From: Betaproteobacteria bacterium
GTDB lineage: Bacteria > Pseudomonadota > Gammaproteobacteria > Burkholderiales > SG8-39
DNA: 12,072 nucleotides
Reading direction: 5' to 3'
Assembly (NCBI GenBank): GCA_009693345.1
Contig: SHXL01000075.1
Coordinates: forward strand, 1-12,072
Under the pieces are notes generated by a model that was not told the origin of the DNA, did not search any database, and was given only the letters and a program-made list of their open reading frames with translations. Numbering within the stretch: position 1 is the stretch's first letter; each line of letters begins with the position of its first letter. This document shows positions 1-7,200 of the stretch, piece by piece. Made by a program: the position numbers and the translations under genes.

Positions 1-713
1 TTGTGGACTGGCTCGCGCAGTCACAGCCCGACATCGTCTGCCTGCAGGAACTCAAGCTCGAGGACGCGAGATTTCCACGCACCGAGGTGGAGGCGGCGGG
101 CTACCAGTGCGCATTCTCTGGACAGAAAACCTACAACGGCGTTGCGATACTCTCTCGCGCGCCGCTGCGCGAGGTAACTGCGGGAATTCCCGGGTTCCAG
201 GATGAGCAGAAACGCGTCATCGCCGCCACCGCGGGCGACCTGCGCGTAATCTGCGTCTACTGCCCGAACGGGCAGGCGGTGGGTTCGGAGAAGTACGACT
301 ACAAGCTGCGCTGGTTCGCGGCGCTCAAGGACTACCTCGCAGTGGAACTTTCGCGCCATTACCGGCTCGCGGTCGCGGGCGATTTCAATGTCGCAGCGGA
401 AGACCGCGACGTGCACGATCCAAAGGTCTGGGAAGGCCAGGTGCACGTCTCGGAGCCGGAGCGCTCGGCATGGCGCGCGCTGCTCGCGCTCGGCCTGAAG
501 GATTCATTCCGCCTGTTCGAGCAGCCAGAGAAAATTTATTCCTGGTGGGATTACCGGATGATGGGTTTTCGGCGCAACGCCGGCTTGCGGATAGACCATG
601 TCCTGGTCTCAGCTGAATTGGCGCCGCATTGCACCGCCAGCACGATCGACAAGGCCCCGCGCAAGCTGGAACGACCCTCGGACCACGCTCCCGTGGTCGC
701 GGAATTCTCCTAG
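1..713 (+). CDS. xth: Exodeoxyribonuclease III, 5'-truncated by window edge
   Basis: This is the C-terminal 236 or so residues of an exonuclease III-type AP endonuclease, a cytosolic base-excision-repair enzyme that nicks DNA 5' of abasic sites and degrades 3' ends of duplex DNA. The reading frame is open from the first base, and bases 1-2 finish a codon lying outside the window. The GTG at 3 is internal: family members are about 255-260 residues, so some 20 are missing. Visible exonuclease/endonuclease/phosphatase-fold motifs, numbered from the GTG, are CLQELK with the metal-binding Glu (16), YNGVAILS (44-51), YCPNG (86-90), GDFN with the catalytic Asp and Asn (127, 129), WWDYR (181-185), RIDHVLVS (196-203) and the terminal SDHAPV with the catalytic His (228). 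All catalytic positions are present. The gene converges on the next one, with 9 bases between the stops. Confidence 0.95.
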   Translation, partial: VDWLAQSQPDIVCLQELKLEDARFPRTEVEAAGYQCAFSGQKTYNGVAILSRAPLREVTAGIPGFQDEQKRVIAATAGDLRVICVYCPNGQAVGSEKYDYKLRWFAALKDYLAVELSRHYRLAVAGDFNVAAEDRDVHDPKVWEGQVHVSEPERSAWRALLALGLKDSFRLFEQPEKIYSWWDYRMMGFRRNAGLRIDHVLVSAELAPHCTASTIDKAPRKLERPSDHAPVVAEFS

Positions 714-726
714 CCGCCGCGGCTAG
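710..726. repeat. Palindrome containing both stop codons of a convergent pair
   Basis: CTAGCCGC-C-GCGGCTAG is a perfect 8-base inverted repeat around one centre base. The left TAG is the stop of the exonuclease gene, and the right CTA is, on the other strand, the TAG stop of the small membrane protein gene. As RNA from either strand it can fold into a GC-rich hairpin of about 6 pairs with a 5-base loop. No T-tract follows on either side, so a classical intrinsic terminator is not supported. A short 3'-end-protecting hairpin or a weak bidirectional stop is possible. Confidence 0.6.
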
Positions 727-1070
727 CGCGCGACGGGCAGCGAAACGCTGTAGGAATATGCCAGCTTGAGCTGGTCGCCGGGCGCAGCAACCAGCACCGG
801 AGATTGCGCGGCCACCTGCGTGGGGGCCGCCGCATGCTGCACTGGACCCCATGCCAGCCCAAGCGTCGCAGCACTGAGCAGCAGACCGAAGGCGCCGATG
901 CCGGCGTAGCGCGCAGCACGCTTGCGGTTGGCCACGGTCTGCAGGCTCGAACGCGCAACCAGGCAGCGGGATATTTCCGCCCTCAGGCCAGTTTCGGTCG
1001 CAGCTTTCAATTCGCGTTCGAGTTTTTCCGCGCGTTTCGCGGCGAGCAGGCGCATTTTCTGGATGTTCAC
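723..1070 (-). CDS. Small single-helix membrane protein, unknown function
   Basis: I do not recognise this protein of about 115 residues. It starts with a basic, probably helical segment rich in Lys, Arg, Glu and Ala (residues 1-52). A cluster RKRAAR (49-54) leads into one hydrophobic helix (about 55-75), followed by a roughly 40-residue Ala/Pro/Gln-rich tail ending SVSLPVAR. By the positive-inside rule the N-terminus should be cytoplasmic and the tail periplasmic. Three starts are possible: GTG at 1094, GTG at 1070 and ATG at 1055. I chose 1070 because its GTG overlaps the stop of a short upstream ORF as GTGA, which would allow translational coupling. None of the three has a convincing Shine-Dalgarno sequence. 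The N-terminal part has some look of a small regulatory or anti-sigma-like anchor, but no motif supports that. That it is a gene rests on its fit between neighbours and a sensible membrane topology. Confidence 0.6.
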   Translation of the reverse strand: MNIQKMRLLAAKRAEKLERELKAATETGLRAEISRCLVARSSLQTVANRKRAARYAGIGAFGLLLSAATLGLAWGPVQHAAAPTQVAAQSPVLVAAPGDQLKLAYSYSVSLPVAR

Positions 1071-1126
1071 CCGGGCGAGACACGCGGTGTGCACCTAACG
1101 GCGACTTCTTCTGACTGAGAGTTCAT
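1067..1126 (-). CDS. Candidate 19-residue upstream ORF (leader peptide)
   Basis: An ATG at 1126 is preceded by GGGAAGAAC, a fair Shine-Dalgarno sequence at good spacing. It opens a frame encoding MNSQSEEVAVRCTPRVSPG. Its TGA stop overlaps the GTG at 1070 of the small membrane protein as GTGA, the classic arrangement for termination-reinitiation coupling. It may be a leader peptide, the true N-terminus of the downstream protein separated by a one-base frameshift, or chance. It is too short to judge by composition. Confidence 0.3.
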   Translation of the reverse strand: MNSQSEEVAVRCTPRVSPG

Positions 1127-1175
1127 GTTCTTCCCGTTAACGTGACGCGTGCATTGTCGTGTCGTGTCTCGCCCG
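1072..1175. repeat. 13-base inverted repeat around the membrane-protein gene leader
   Basis: CGGGCGAGACACG at 1072-1084 and its exact reverse complement CGTGTCTCGCCCG at 1163-1175 are 78 bases apart. The interval holds the start and most of the short upstream ORF. In the minus-strand transcript the second arm would lie just before the GTG start at 1070, so pairing could affect its access. The right arm is also preceded by a short tandem repeat, GTCGTGTCGTGTC (1157-1169). Confidence 0.45.
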
Positions 1176-1237
1176 AGAGAACAGGCGAACTTTCCCCGGG
1201 CGTGTAAGGAAAATCCAACGCCGCGGAACGTTCGGAT

Positions 1238-2836
1238 CTAATCGATCAGCGCGTAGGCCGGGAGCGTGAGGAACTCGACGTAGTCGCCCGCGGTGATCTG
1301 CTCGAAGAGTTTGGCGCCCTCCTCGTACCTTCCCGCCTTCCAGGCTTCTTCGCCGAGGTGGGTCCGCACCTTCGGCAGTTCCTCGGCGAGCAGCTCGCGG
1401 AACAGCTGCACCGTCACCTTGCGCCCATCGTCGAGCACGCCCTTCGGGGAGCGGATCCACTGCCAGATCTGCGAGCGCGAGATCTCCGCGGTGGCCGCAT
1501 CCTCCATCAAATTGAACACCGGCACGCAGCCGTTGCCCGCGAGCCAGGCGCCGAGATACTGGATGCCGACCGAGATGTTGTAGCGCAGGCCCGCCTCGGT
1601 GATCGGTGTCTCAGGCTCGAAGTCGAGCAATTCCTTTGCGGTGATGTTCACTTCGGGACGCTGCCGGTCGTGCTGGTTGGCGCCGGGCATGTACTGGTCG
1701 AACACTGCCTTGGCGATCGGCACCAGGCCCGGGTGCGCGACCCAAGTGCCGTCGCAACCGTCGGTCACTTCGCGCAGCTTGTCTTCGCGCACTTTCGCCA
1801 TTGCCGCCTCGTTCGCGGCCGGGTCGTTCTTGATCGGGATCTGTGCCGCCATGCCGCCCATCGCCGGAGCATGCCGGTAGTGGCAGGTCTTCACCAGCAG
1901 CAGCGCATAGGCGCGCATGAAACGCGCCGTCATCCGCACGTGGACGCGGTCGGCCAGGCAGAACTCCTTGTGCGAGCGGAATTTCTTGATGCTGGAAAAC
2001 ATGTAGTCCCAGCGGCCGATGTTCAGGCCGGCGGAGTGCTCGTGCAGTTCCCACAGGATCTCGTCCATCTCAAACGCGGCGAGCACCGTTTCGATCAGGA
2101 CCGTGGCCTTGATCGACTCCTGCAGCACGTCGAGCTCGTATTGCGCCATCACGAAAACGTCGTTCCACAGCCGCGCTTCCAGGTGCGATTCCAGTTTCGG
2201 CAGGTAGAAATACGGGCCGGTGCCGCGGCGGATCAGCTCTTTGGCGTTATGGAAGAAATAAAGCCCGAAATCGAAGATGCTGCCGGATACCGGCTTGCCG
2301 TCCACCAGCACGTGCTTTTCGTCGAGATGCCAGCCGCGCGGCCGCACCATCAGCACCGCGGTCTTGTCGTTCAGCTTGTACTTCTTTCCATCCTGGTCGA
2401 GCGTGATCGTCCGGCGCACCGCATCGCGCACGTTGATCTGGCCGTCGATCATGTTGTGCCAGGTCGGCGTGTTGGCGTCCTCGAAGTCGGCCATGAACAC
2501 CGAAGCGCCGCAGTTGAGCGCGTTGATCACCATCTTGCGATTGGTAGGACCCGTGATTTCGACGCGCCGGTCGAGCATGTCGGCGGGCTGCGGCGCGATT
2601 TTCCAGTCGGAACTGCGGACTTCCGCCGTCTCCGGCAGGAAGTCCGGCATCTTGCCGGCGTCGAACTCCTTTTGTCGCAGCGCGCGCGCGGCCAGCAACT
2701 CCTGGCGGCGTGCTTCGAACTTGCGGTGCAGCTTCGCGACGAAGGCGATCGCTTGCGGCGTGAGGATCTGCGCGAATTCCGGCGTGATGCGCCCGGAGAT
2801 CGAAACACCCGGGGGAAGCGGGTTCGACATGTGCAT
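1238..2836 (-). CDS. aceB: Malate synthase A (glyoxylate shunt)
   Basis: It condenses glyoxylate with acetyl-CoA and water to malate and CoA, the second step of the glyoxylate bypass, used for growth on acetate, fatty acids and other C2 sources. The 532 residues are the full length of the type A family. Landmarks are FMADFEDANTPTW (114-126), MVRPRGWH with the catalytic-loop Arg (163-170), LIETVLAAFEMDEI (247-260) with acidic metal ligands, GGMAAQIPI (327-335) and the C-terminal NLMEDAATAEISR signature (442-454), whose Asp 446 is the expected catalytic base. Nothing expected is missing. ATG occurs at 2836 and again at 2830; neither has a clear Shine-Dalgarno sequence. I list the longer form because a promoter predicts transcription starting at about that ATG. 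Isocitrate lyase (aceA) is not in the window. No convincing terminator was seen downstream, only a loose CGCCCG/CGGGCG inverted repeat (1170-1202) without a T-tract. Confidence 0.97.
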   Translation of the reverse strand: MHMSNPLPPGVSISGRITPEFAQILTPQAIAFVAKLHRKFEARRQELLAARALRQKEFDAGKMPDFLPETAEVRSSDWKIAPQPADMLDRRVEITGPTNRKMVINALNCGASVFMADFEDANTPTWHNMIDGQINVRDAVRRTITLDQDGKKYKLNDKTAVLMVRPRGWHLDEKHVLVDGKPVSGSIFDFGLYFFHNAKELIRRGTGPYFYLPKLESHLEARLWNDVFVMAQYELDVLQESIKATVLIETVLAAFEMDEILWELHEHSAGLNIGRWDYMFSSIKKFRSHKEFCLADRVHVRMTARFMRAYALLLVKTCHYRHAPAMGGMAAQIPIKNDPAANEAAMAKVREDKLREVTDGCDGTWVAHPGLVPIAKAVFDQYMPGANQHDRQRPEVNITAKELLDFEPETPITEAGLRYNISVGIQYLGAWLAGNGCVPVFNLMEDAATAEISRSQIWQWIRSPKGVLDDGRKVTVQLFRELLAEELPKVRTHLGEEAWKAGRYEEGAKLFEQITAGDYVEFLTLPAYALID

Positions 2837-2842
2837 TGCAGC

Positions 2843-2871
2843 ATTCTATGAATTCAATTGGCGCAGTGCAA
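2843..2871 (-). promoter_or_regulatory. Putative sigma-70 promoter of aceB
   Basis: On the minus strand, TTGCAC (2871-2866) is followed by a 17-base spacer and TAGAAT (2848-2843), a -10 box with five of six consensus bases. The predicted transcription start falls at about 2836, the A of the upstream aceB ATG. This would give a leaderless message, or a 6-base leader if ATG 2830 is used. Sequence match only. Confidence 0.45.
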
Positions 2872-2911
2872 CAAAGCCGTGTTGCGTCGCCAGATTGCAG
2901 CCAAAATGAGG

Positions 2912-2943
2912 CGGGAGTAGTCTCGCCTCCCGTAGTGCGGGGG
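2912..2943 (+). promoter_or_regulatory. Two mutually exclusive leader hairpins before the reductase gene
   Basis: The segment CTCCCG (2927-2932) can pair with CGGGAG upstream (2912-2917, six Watson-Crick pairs, 9-base loop). It can instead pair with CGGGGG downstream (2938-2943, five Watson-Crick pairs plus one G-U, loop TAGTG). The downstream arm contains the only purine-rich ribosome-site candidate (GGGGGA, 2939-2944) before the ATG at 2957. The two folds cannot coexist, so one exposes and the other hides that site. A regulatory role is inferred from pairing alone. Confidence 0.35.
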
Positions 2944-2956
2944 ACTATTTCACATT

Positions 2957-4021
2957 ATGAAAAGAAAATATGACGTTCTGATCTTCGGCGCTTCCTATGG
3001 TTCGCTGCTCGCGACCAAGATGCTACTCGCGGGGCACAACGCGAAGATGGTCTGCACGCCAGCCGAGGCGGAGCTGTTCAACAAGGAGGGCGCCATCGTG
3101 CGCATGCCCGTCAAGGGCCGCGATGGACTGGTCGAAATTCATTCCCGCAAGCTCCCGGGCAGGCTGTCGGCCTGCACGCCGGTCGAGGCGAGCCCGGCCG
3201 GCCACGACCTCGTGGTGCTGGGAATGCAGGAGCCGCAGTACCGCTCGCCAGGCGTGCGCGAACTGCTCGACGCCGTCGCCAAAGCAAAGCTGCCTTGCAT
3301 GTCCATCATGAATATTCCTCCGCTGCCTTATCTCGCGCGGATCCCGGGACTGGCGATGGAAAAATTGCGGGAGTGTTATACCGACCCCACCGTCTGGGAC
3401 GGCTTCGATTCGAGGTTCATGACACTGTGCAGCCCCGATCCCCAGGCGTTCCGCCCACCGGAAGAAAAGGTCAACGTTTTGCAGGTCAGGTTGCCGACGA
3501 ACTTCAAGGCGGCGCGCTTCGAGTCAGAGCCGCATACCGCGATCCTGCGCCAGCTTGAAACTGATATCGAGGCTTCGCGCTTCGACACGGGCGACGGGAA
3601 GATCGAGTTGCCGGTGAAACTCAGGGTGCATGACTCGGTGTTCGTGCCGCTGGCGAAATGGGCCATGCTGCTCGCCGGAAATTACCGCTGCATCCAGAAA
3701 GAGAGCATCCGCCCGATCAAGGATGCGGTACACGGCGATGTAGAGGCGTCGCGCGCAGTCTACAACTGGGTGGGAAAGCTTTGCGTCTCGCTGGGTGCGA
3801 ACGAAAAGGACCTTGTGCCGTTCGAGAAGTACGCCGCAGCGGCACAGTCGCTCGGCAGCCCGTCGTCCGCCGCGCGCGCCGTGGCTGGCGGCGCACCGAA
3901 CATCGAGCGCACCGACCGGCTGGTGAAGGCGATCGGCGAGCAGAAGGGCATGCGCCTGCCTGCAGTCGACAAGATCGTGGCGATCGTGGATGCCCGGCTG
4001 GAAGCGAACCGGAAAAAATAG
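2957..4021 (+). CDS. Ketopantoate reductase-like NAD(P)-dependent oxidoreductase
   Basis: This 354-residue protein resembles the ApbA/PanE fold: an N-terminal Rossmann domain and a helical C-terminal domain. The beta-alpha-beta start is YDVLIFGASYGSLLATKMLLAGH (5-27, split here as YDVLIFGASY and GSLLATKMLLAGH), with GxxxGxxxA in place of the usual GxGxxG. HDLVVLGMQEPQY (83-95) matches the second nucleotide-side strand. K234 in KWAMLLAGN, eight residues before N242, fits the catalytic Lys of PanE. E317 near the C-terminal ERTD segment may match its substrate-binding Glu. The terminal RLPAVDKIVAIVDARL also resembles PanE ends. It is about 50 residues longer than E. coli PanE, the extra length lying mostly between 150 and 195. 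PanE would convert ketopantoate to pantoate, but the altered loop and insertion make that substrate uncertain, so I give no symbol. It is divergent from aceB and has its own leader. Confidence 0.8.
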   Translation: MKRKYDVLIFGASYGSLLATKMLLAGHNAKMVCTPAEAELFNKEGAIVRMPVKGRDGLVEIHSRKLPGRLSACTPVEASPAGHDLVVLGMQEPQYRSPGVRELLDAVAKAKLPCMSIMNIPPLPYLARIPGLAMEKLRECYTDPTVWDGFDSRFMTLCSPDPQAFRPPEEKVNVLQVRLPTNFKAARFESEPHTAILRQLETDIEASRFDTGDGKIELPVKLRVHDSVFVPLAKWAMLLAGNYRCIQKESIRPIKDAVHGDVEASRAVYNWVGKLCVSLGANEKDLVPFEKYAAAAQSLGSPSSAARAVAGGAPNIERTDRLVKAIGEQKGMRLPAVDKIVAIVDARLEANRKK

Positions 4022-4087
4022 TCGTCATTCCCGCGAATGCGGGAATCCAGGTTGTCGACGATGGGTCCCCGCCTGCGCGGGGACGAC
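4021..4087. repeat. REP-like dispersed element with two perfect hairpins
   Basis: Hairpin one is ATTCCCGC-GAAT-GCGGGAAT (4027-4046) and hairpin two is GTCCCCGC-CTGC-GCGGGGAC (4065-4084); each has an 8-base perfect stem and 4-base loop. The ends are GTCGTC (4021-4026) and GACGAC (4082-4087), inverted copies of each other. This is the familiar dispersed repeat, containing CATTCCCGCGAATGCGGGAA and its GTCCCCGC partner, found between genes in many beta- and gammaproteobacterial genomes; that statement is from memory. It fills the gap between two convergent genes, starts on the last base of the reductase stop codon, and probably acts as a bidirectional terminator or transcript-end stabiliser. Confidence 0.8.
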
Positions 4088-4100
4088 GGCATTTTCGACG

Positions 4101-5500
<1,400 letters not shown>

Positions 5501-5504
<4 letters not shown>

Positions 5505-6577
5505 GCCAACGGCAGCAATAGTGTGAATATCGTCCTTCCCGGGCGACTGTCGAATTCGACGACACCGCCATGATTTTGTGCATAGGTCTGCACCAGTGCG
5601 AGGCCGATACCGCTGCCCCCCTCCCGCCCCGAAACGAGCGGATTGAAGACCCGGTCGCGGATTTCTTCGGGCACGCCGGGCCCATCGTCTATCACTTGCA
5701 ATTCCAGTGCCAGCTTGTGCCGCTGGCGGGCTATCGTCACCTGGCGGGCCGCACGGGTGCGCAGGACGATGGTCCCGCCGCGCCCGCCGTTTTCCCCGGA
5801 AAGGAGCGCCTGGGCGGCATTCCGGACCACGTTCAGGACCGCCTGGATCAGTTGTTCGATGTCGCCGACCAGGTCCGGGACGCTGGGATCGTAGTTGCGC
5901 TGGACCGAGATGCCGCTAGGAAATTCGGCCTGCACCAGGCTTCGAACCCGCTCCAGCACCTCGTGGATATTCACCGCGGCGAGTTGCACCGCGCGGCTTG
6001 GCGTCAACAGGCGATCGAGCAGCGCCTGCAGCCGGTCAGCCTCCTTAATTATGACCTGCGTGTATTCCCGCAAATCGTGCCGGTCGAGCTCGCCCTCGAG
6101 CAACTGCGCCGACCCGCGCAGGCCGCCGAGCGGGTTCTTGATCTCGTGCGCGAGATTTCGCAGCAGCTCCCGGGTCGCTTCCTGCTGCTCGAGCAGCCGC
6201 TCCTCGCGCTCCAGGCGCAATTGCTCCTGGATCGGCCGCAGTTCGACCAGCAGCGGCAGGCCCGCTACATCGATCGGGGTGACGACGCAGGATAGCGGCA
6301 ACAGTTCGGTCCCCGGCCGTTCATAGCTCACAGTCTGCGCGCGATAGCTCCAGCGCACGGCAAGCGCCTGCGCCAACATGCCTTCGAGGGTCGCGCTATC
6401 GGTAAAAAGAGCGGCGAACGGCTGACCAACCAGGGATCTTGCGCCTGCCCCCAGCAGGTTTTCCGCGGAGGGATTGGTATAGCGCACGACGTACGCGCCA
6501 TCGAGGATGACGACTGCGGTGGCAAGCAGCTCCAGGCCGGGAAATCGGGCGGCGTTTGCTTCGGCCATGGGCCGCAT
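5501..6577 (-). CDS. ntrB: Nitrogen regulation sensor histidine kinase NtrB
   Basis: A cytosolic, PII-responsive kinase/phosphatase for NtrC; its 358 residues contain no membrane helix, as expected for NtrB. An N-terminal PAS domain (about 13-110) carries AVVILDGAYVVRYTNPSAENLLG. The dimerisation/phosphorylation helix has the H-box NLAHEIKNPLGGLRG with phospho-acceptor His 144. The ATPase domain has the N-box VVRNAAQAL (250-258), G1 DDGPG (297-301) and G2 EGGSGIGLALV (319-329). ATG 6577 is preceded by GAGG eight bases upstream, which overlaps the stop of the preceding small gene; a second ATG at 6568 is less well placed. It shares an operon with the DUF4124-like gene and ntrC. A PII protein gene (glnB/glnK) is not in the window. 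Confidence 0.97.
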
Positions 6578-6587
6578 CGCTGTCGCC

Positions 6588-7073
6588 TCAGCGCGACAGG
6601 TTGTTGAGCTCGCGCTTCAGGGCTTCGACGTTCTTCTCGTGAACCTCTACCGTGTCCTGGTACGGTTTCAGCCGCTCAAGCACCCTTGCGTAGTTCTTGT
6701 CGTCGCCGCTGCGGACCCCTTCCTGTTCGGAGAGCTTCTTCCGGGCGTCGGTCAGCATCCCTTGTTCCTGGTTGAGCTCCCTCTCGATCGTTTCCCTCTG
6801 CTTGGCCTTCGAGGCCACGCGGTCAGCGGCAGATTCCTTGGGAAACTCCGCCGGCGACTTGGCGCCCGCTGTCTTGCTCGAAGGCACCGTGGAGACGCGC
6901 TGCTGGCTGACGATCTTGCACTCCTTTCCGACCGTCTCTTCCTTCACGTTGGTCAGGGTCGTGCGACCTGCCGGGTCCTTACAGATCCAAGTAGTCTGGA
7001 ACTCCCCTTGGGCGAACGCCGCCCGCCCCATCGCCAGGGCGATCAACACCAGTAGTGCACCAAATCGCGCCAT
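6588..7073 (-). CDS. Secreted DUF4124-like coiled-coil protein
   Basis: The product has about 161 residues. A Sec signal peptide is clear: MARFGALLVLIALAMG followed by RAAFAQ, with likely cleavage after the AFA near residue 18. Next comes a DUF4124-like segment with TTWICKDPAGRTTLTN and a second Cys in KECKI, so the pair could form a disulfide. From about residue 75 the protein is highly charged and probably helical or coiled coil (KQRETIERELNQEQG and on to the end, EALKRELNNLSR). I chose ATG 7073, which has GGCGGA eight bases upstream, over an in-frame TTG at 7091 because the signal peptide then starts properly. It lies between glnA and ntrB, 10 bases before ntrB. Its function is unknown; a periplasmic or envelope role is inferred from the signal peptide only. 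I recall the same position being occupied by a similar small gene in other Betaproteobacteria. Confidence 0.85.
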   Translation of the reverse strand: MARFGALLVLIALAMGRAAFAQGEFQTTWICKDPAGRTTLTNVKEETVGKECKIVSQQRVSTVPSSKTAGAKSPAEFPKESAADRVASKAKQRETIERELNQEQGMLTDARKKLSEQEGVRSGDDKNYARVLERLKPYQDTVEVHEKNVEALKRELNNLSR

Positions 7074-7104
7074 GACAAGAATCCGCCTCAATCAGGTCGA
7101 CCTA

Positions 7105-7133
7105 AGACTATGCCACACCTAGCTTTTTCTCAA
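7105..7133 (-). promoter_or_regulatory. Putative sigma-70 promoter of the small gene-ntrB-ntrC operon
   Basis: On the minus strand, TTGAGA (7133-7128, five of six bases) is followed by a 17-base spacer and TAGTCT (7110-7105, three of six). It lies between the glnA terminator and the DUF4124-like gene, where a new start is needed if the terminator is efficient. The -10 match is weak. Confidence 0.4.
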
Positions 7134-7143
7134 ACCAAGCACG

Positions 7144-7173
7144 AAAAAAAGGACGGGGTTGAGGCCCGTCTTT
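7144..7173 (-). terminator. Rho-independent terminator of glnA
   Basis: Reading the minus strand, the stem GACGGG (7170-7165) and CCCGTC (7157-7152) encloses a 7-base loop. One C later comes a run of seven T (7150-7144), with AAA just before the stem. This lies about 28 bases after the glnA stop. It should separate most glnA transcripts from ntrB-ntrC while allowing some read-through. Confidence 0.88.
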
Positions 7174-7200
7174 GGGTTAACGCCCGAGCGCTAAATGCGT

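Noticed and set aside
385..1083. 232-codon frame overlapping the exonuclease and small membrane protein genes
   Set aside because: Composition is dominated by Arg, Ala, Pro, Gly and Cys, and it lies across half of a conserved exonuclease gene; the 723-1070 frame gives a sensible membrane protein instead.
1170..1202. Terminator for aceB formed by CGCCCG and CGGGCG
   Set aside because: Six-base stem with a loop of about 21 bases and no T-tract.
1358..2851. Open frame of 497 codons antisense to malate synthase
   Set aside because: The malate synthase frame is unmistakable. The antisense product is rich in His, Arg and Val without recognisable motifs, as expected from the mirror frame of a GC-rich gene.
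4021..4087. CRISPR repeat or attachment site
   Set aside because: There is only one unit with two different hairpins and no spacers or integrase; it fits a dispersed intergenic element better.
7100..7120. Possible sigma-54 promoter (TGGCATAGTCTTAGG, minus strand) before the DUF4124-like gene
   Set aside because: The -24 half is partial and the -12 half lacks the required GC.
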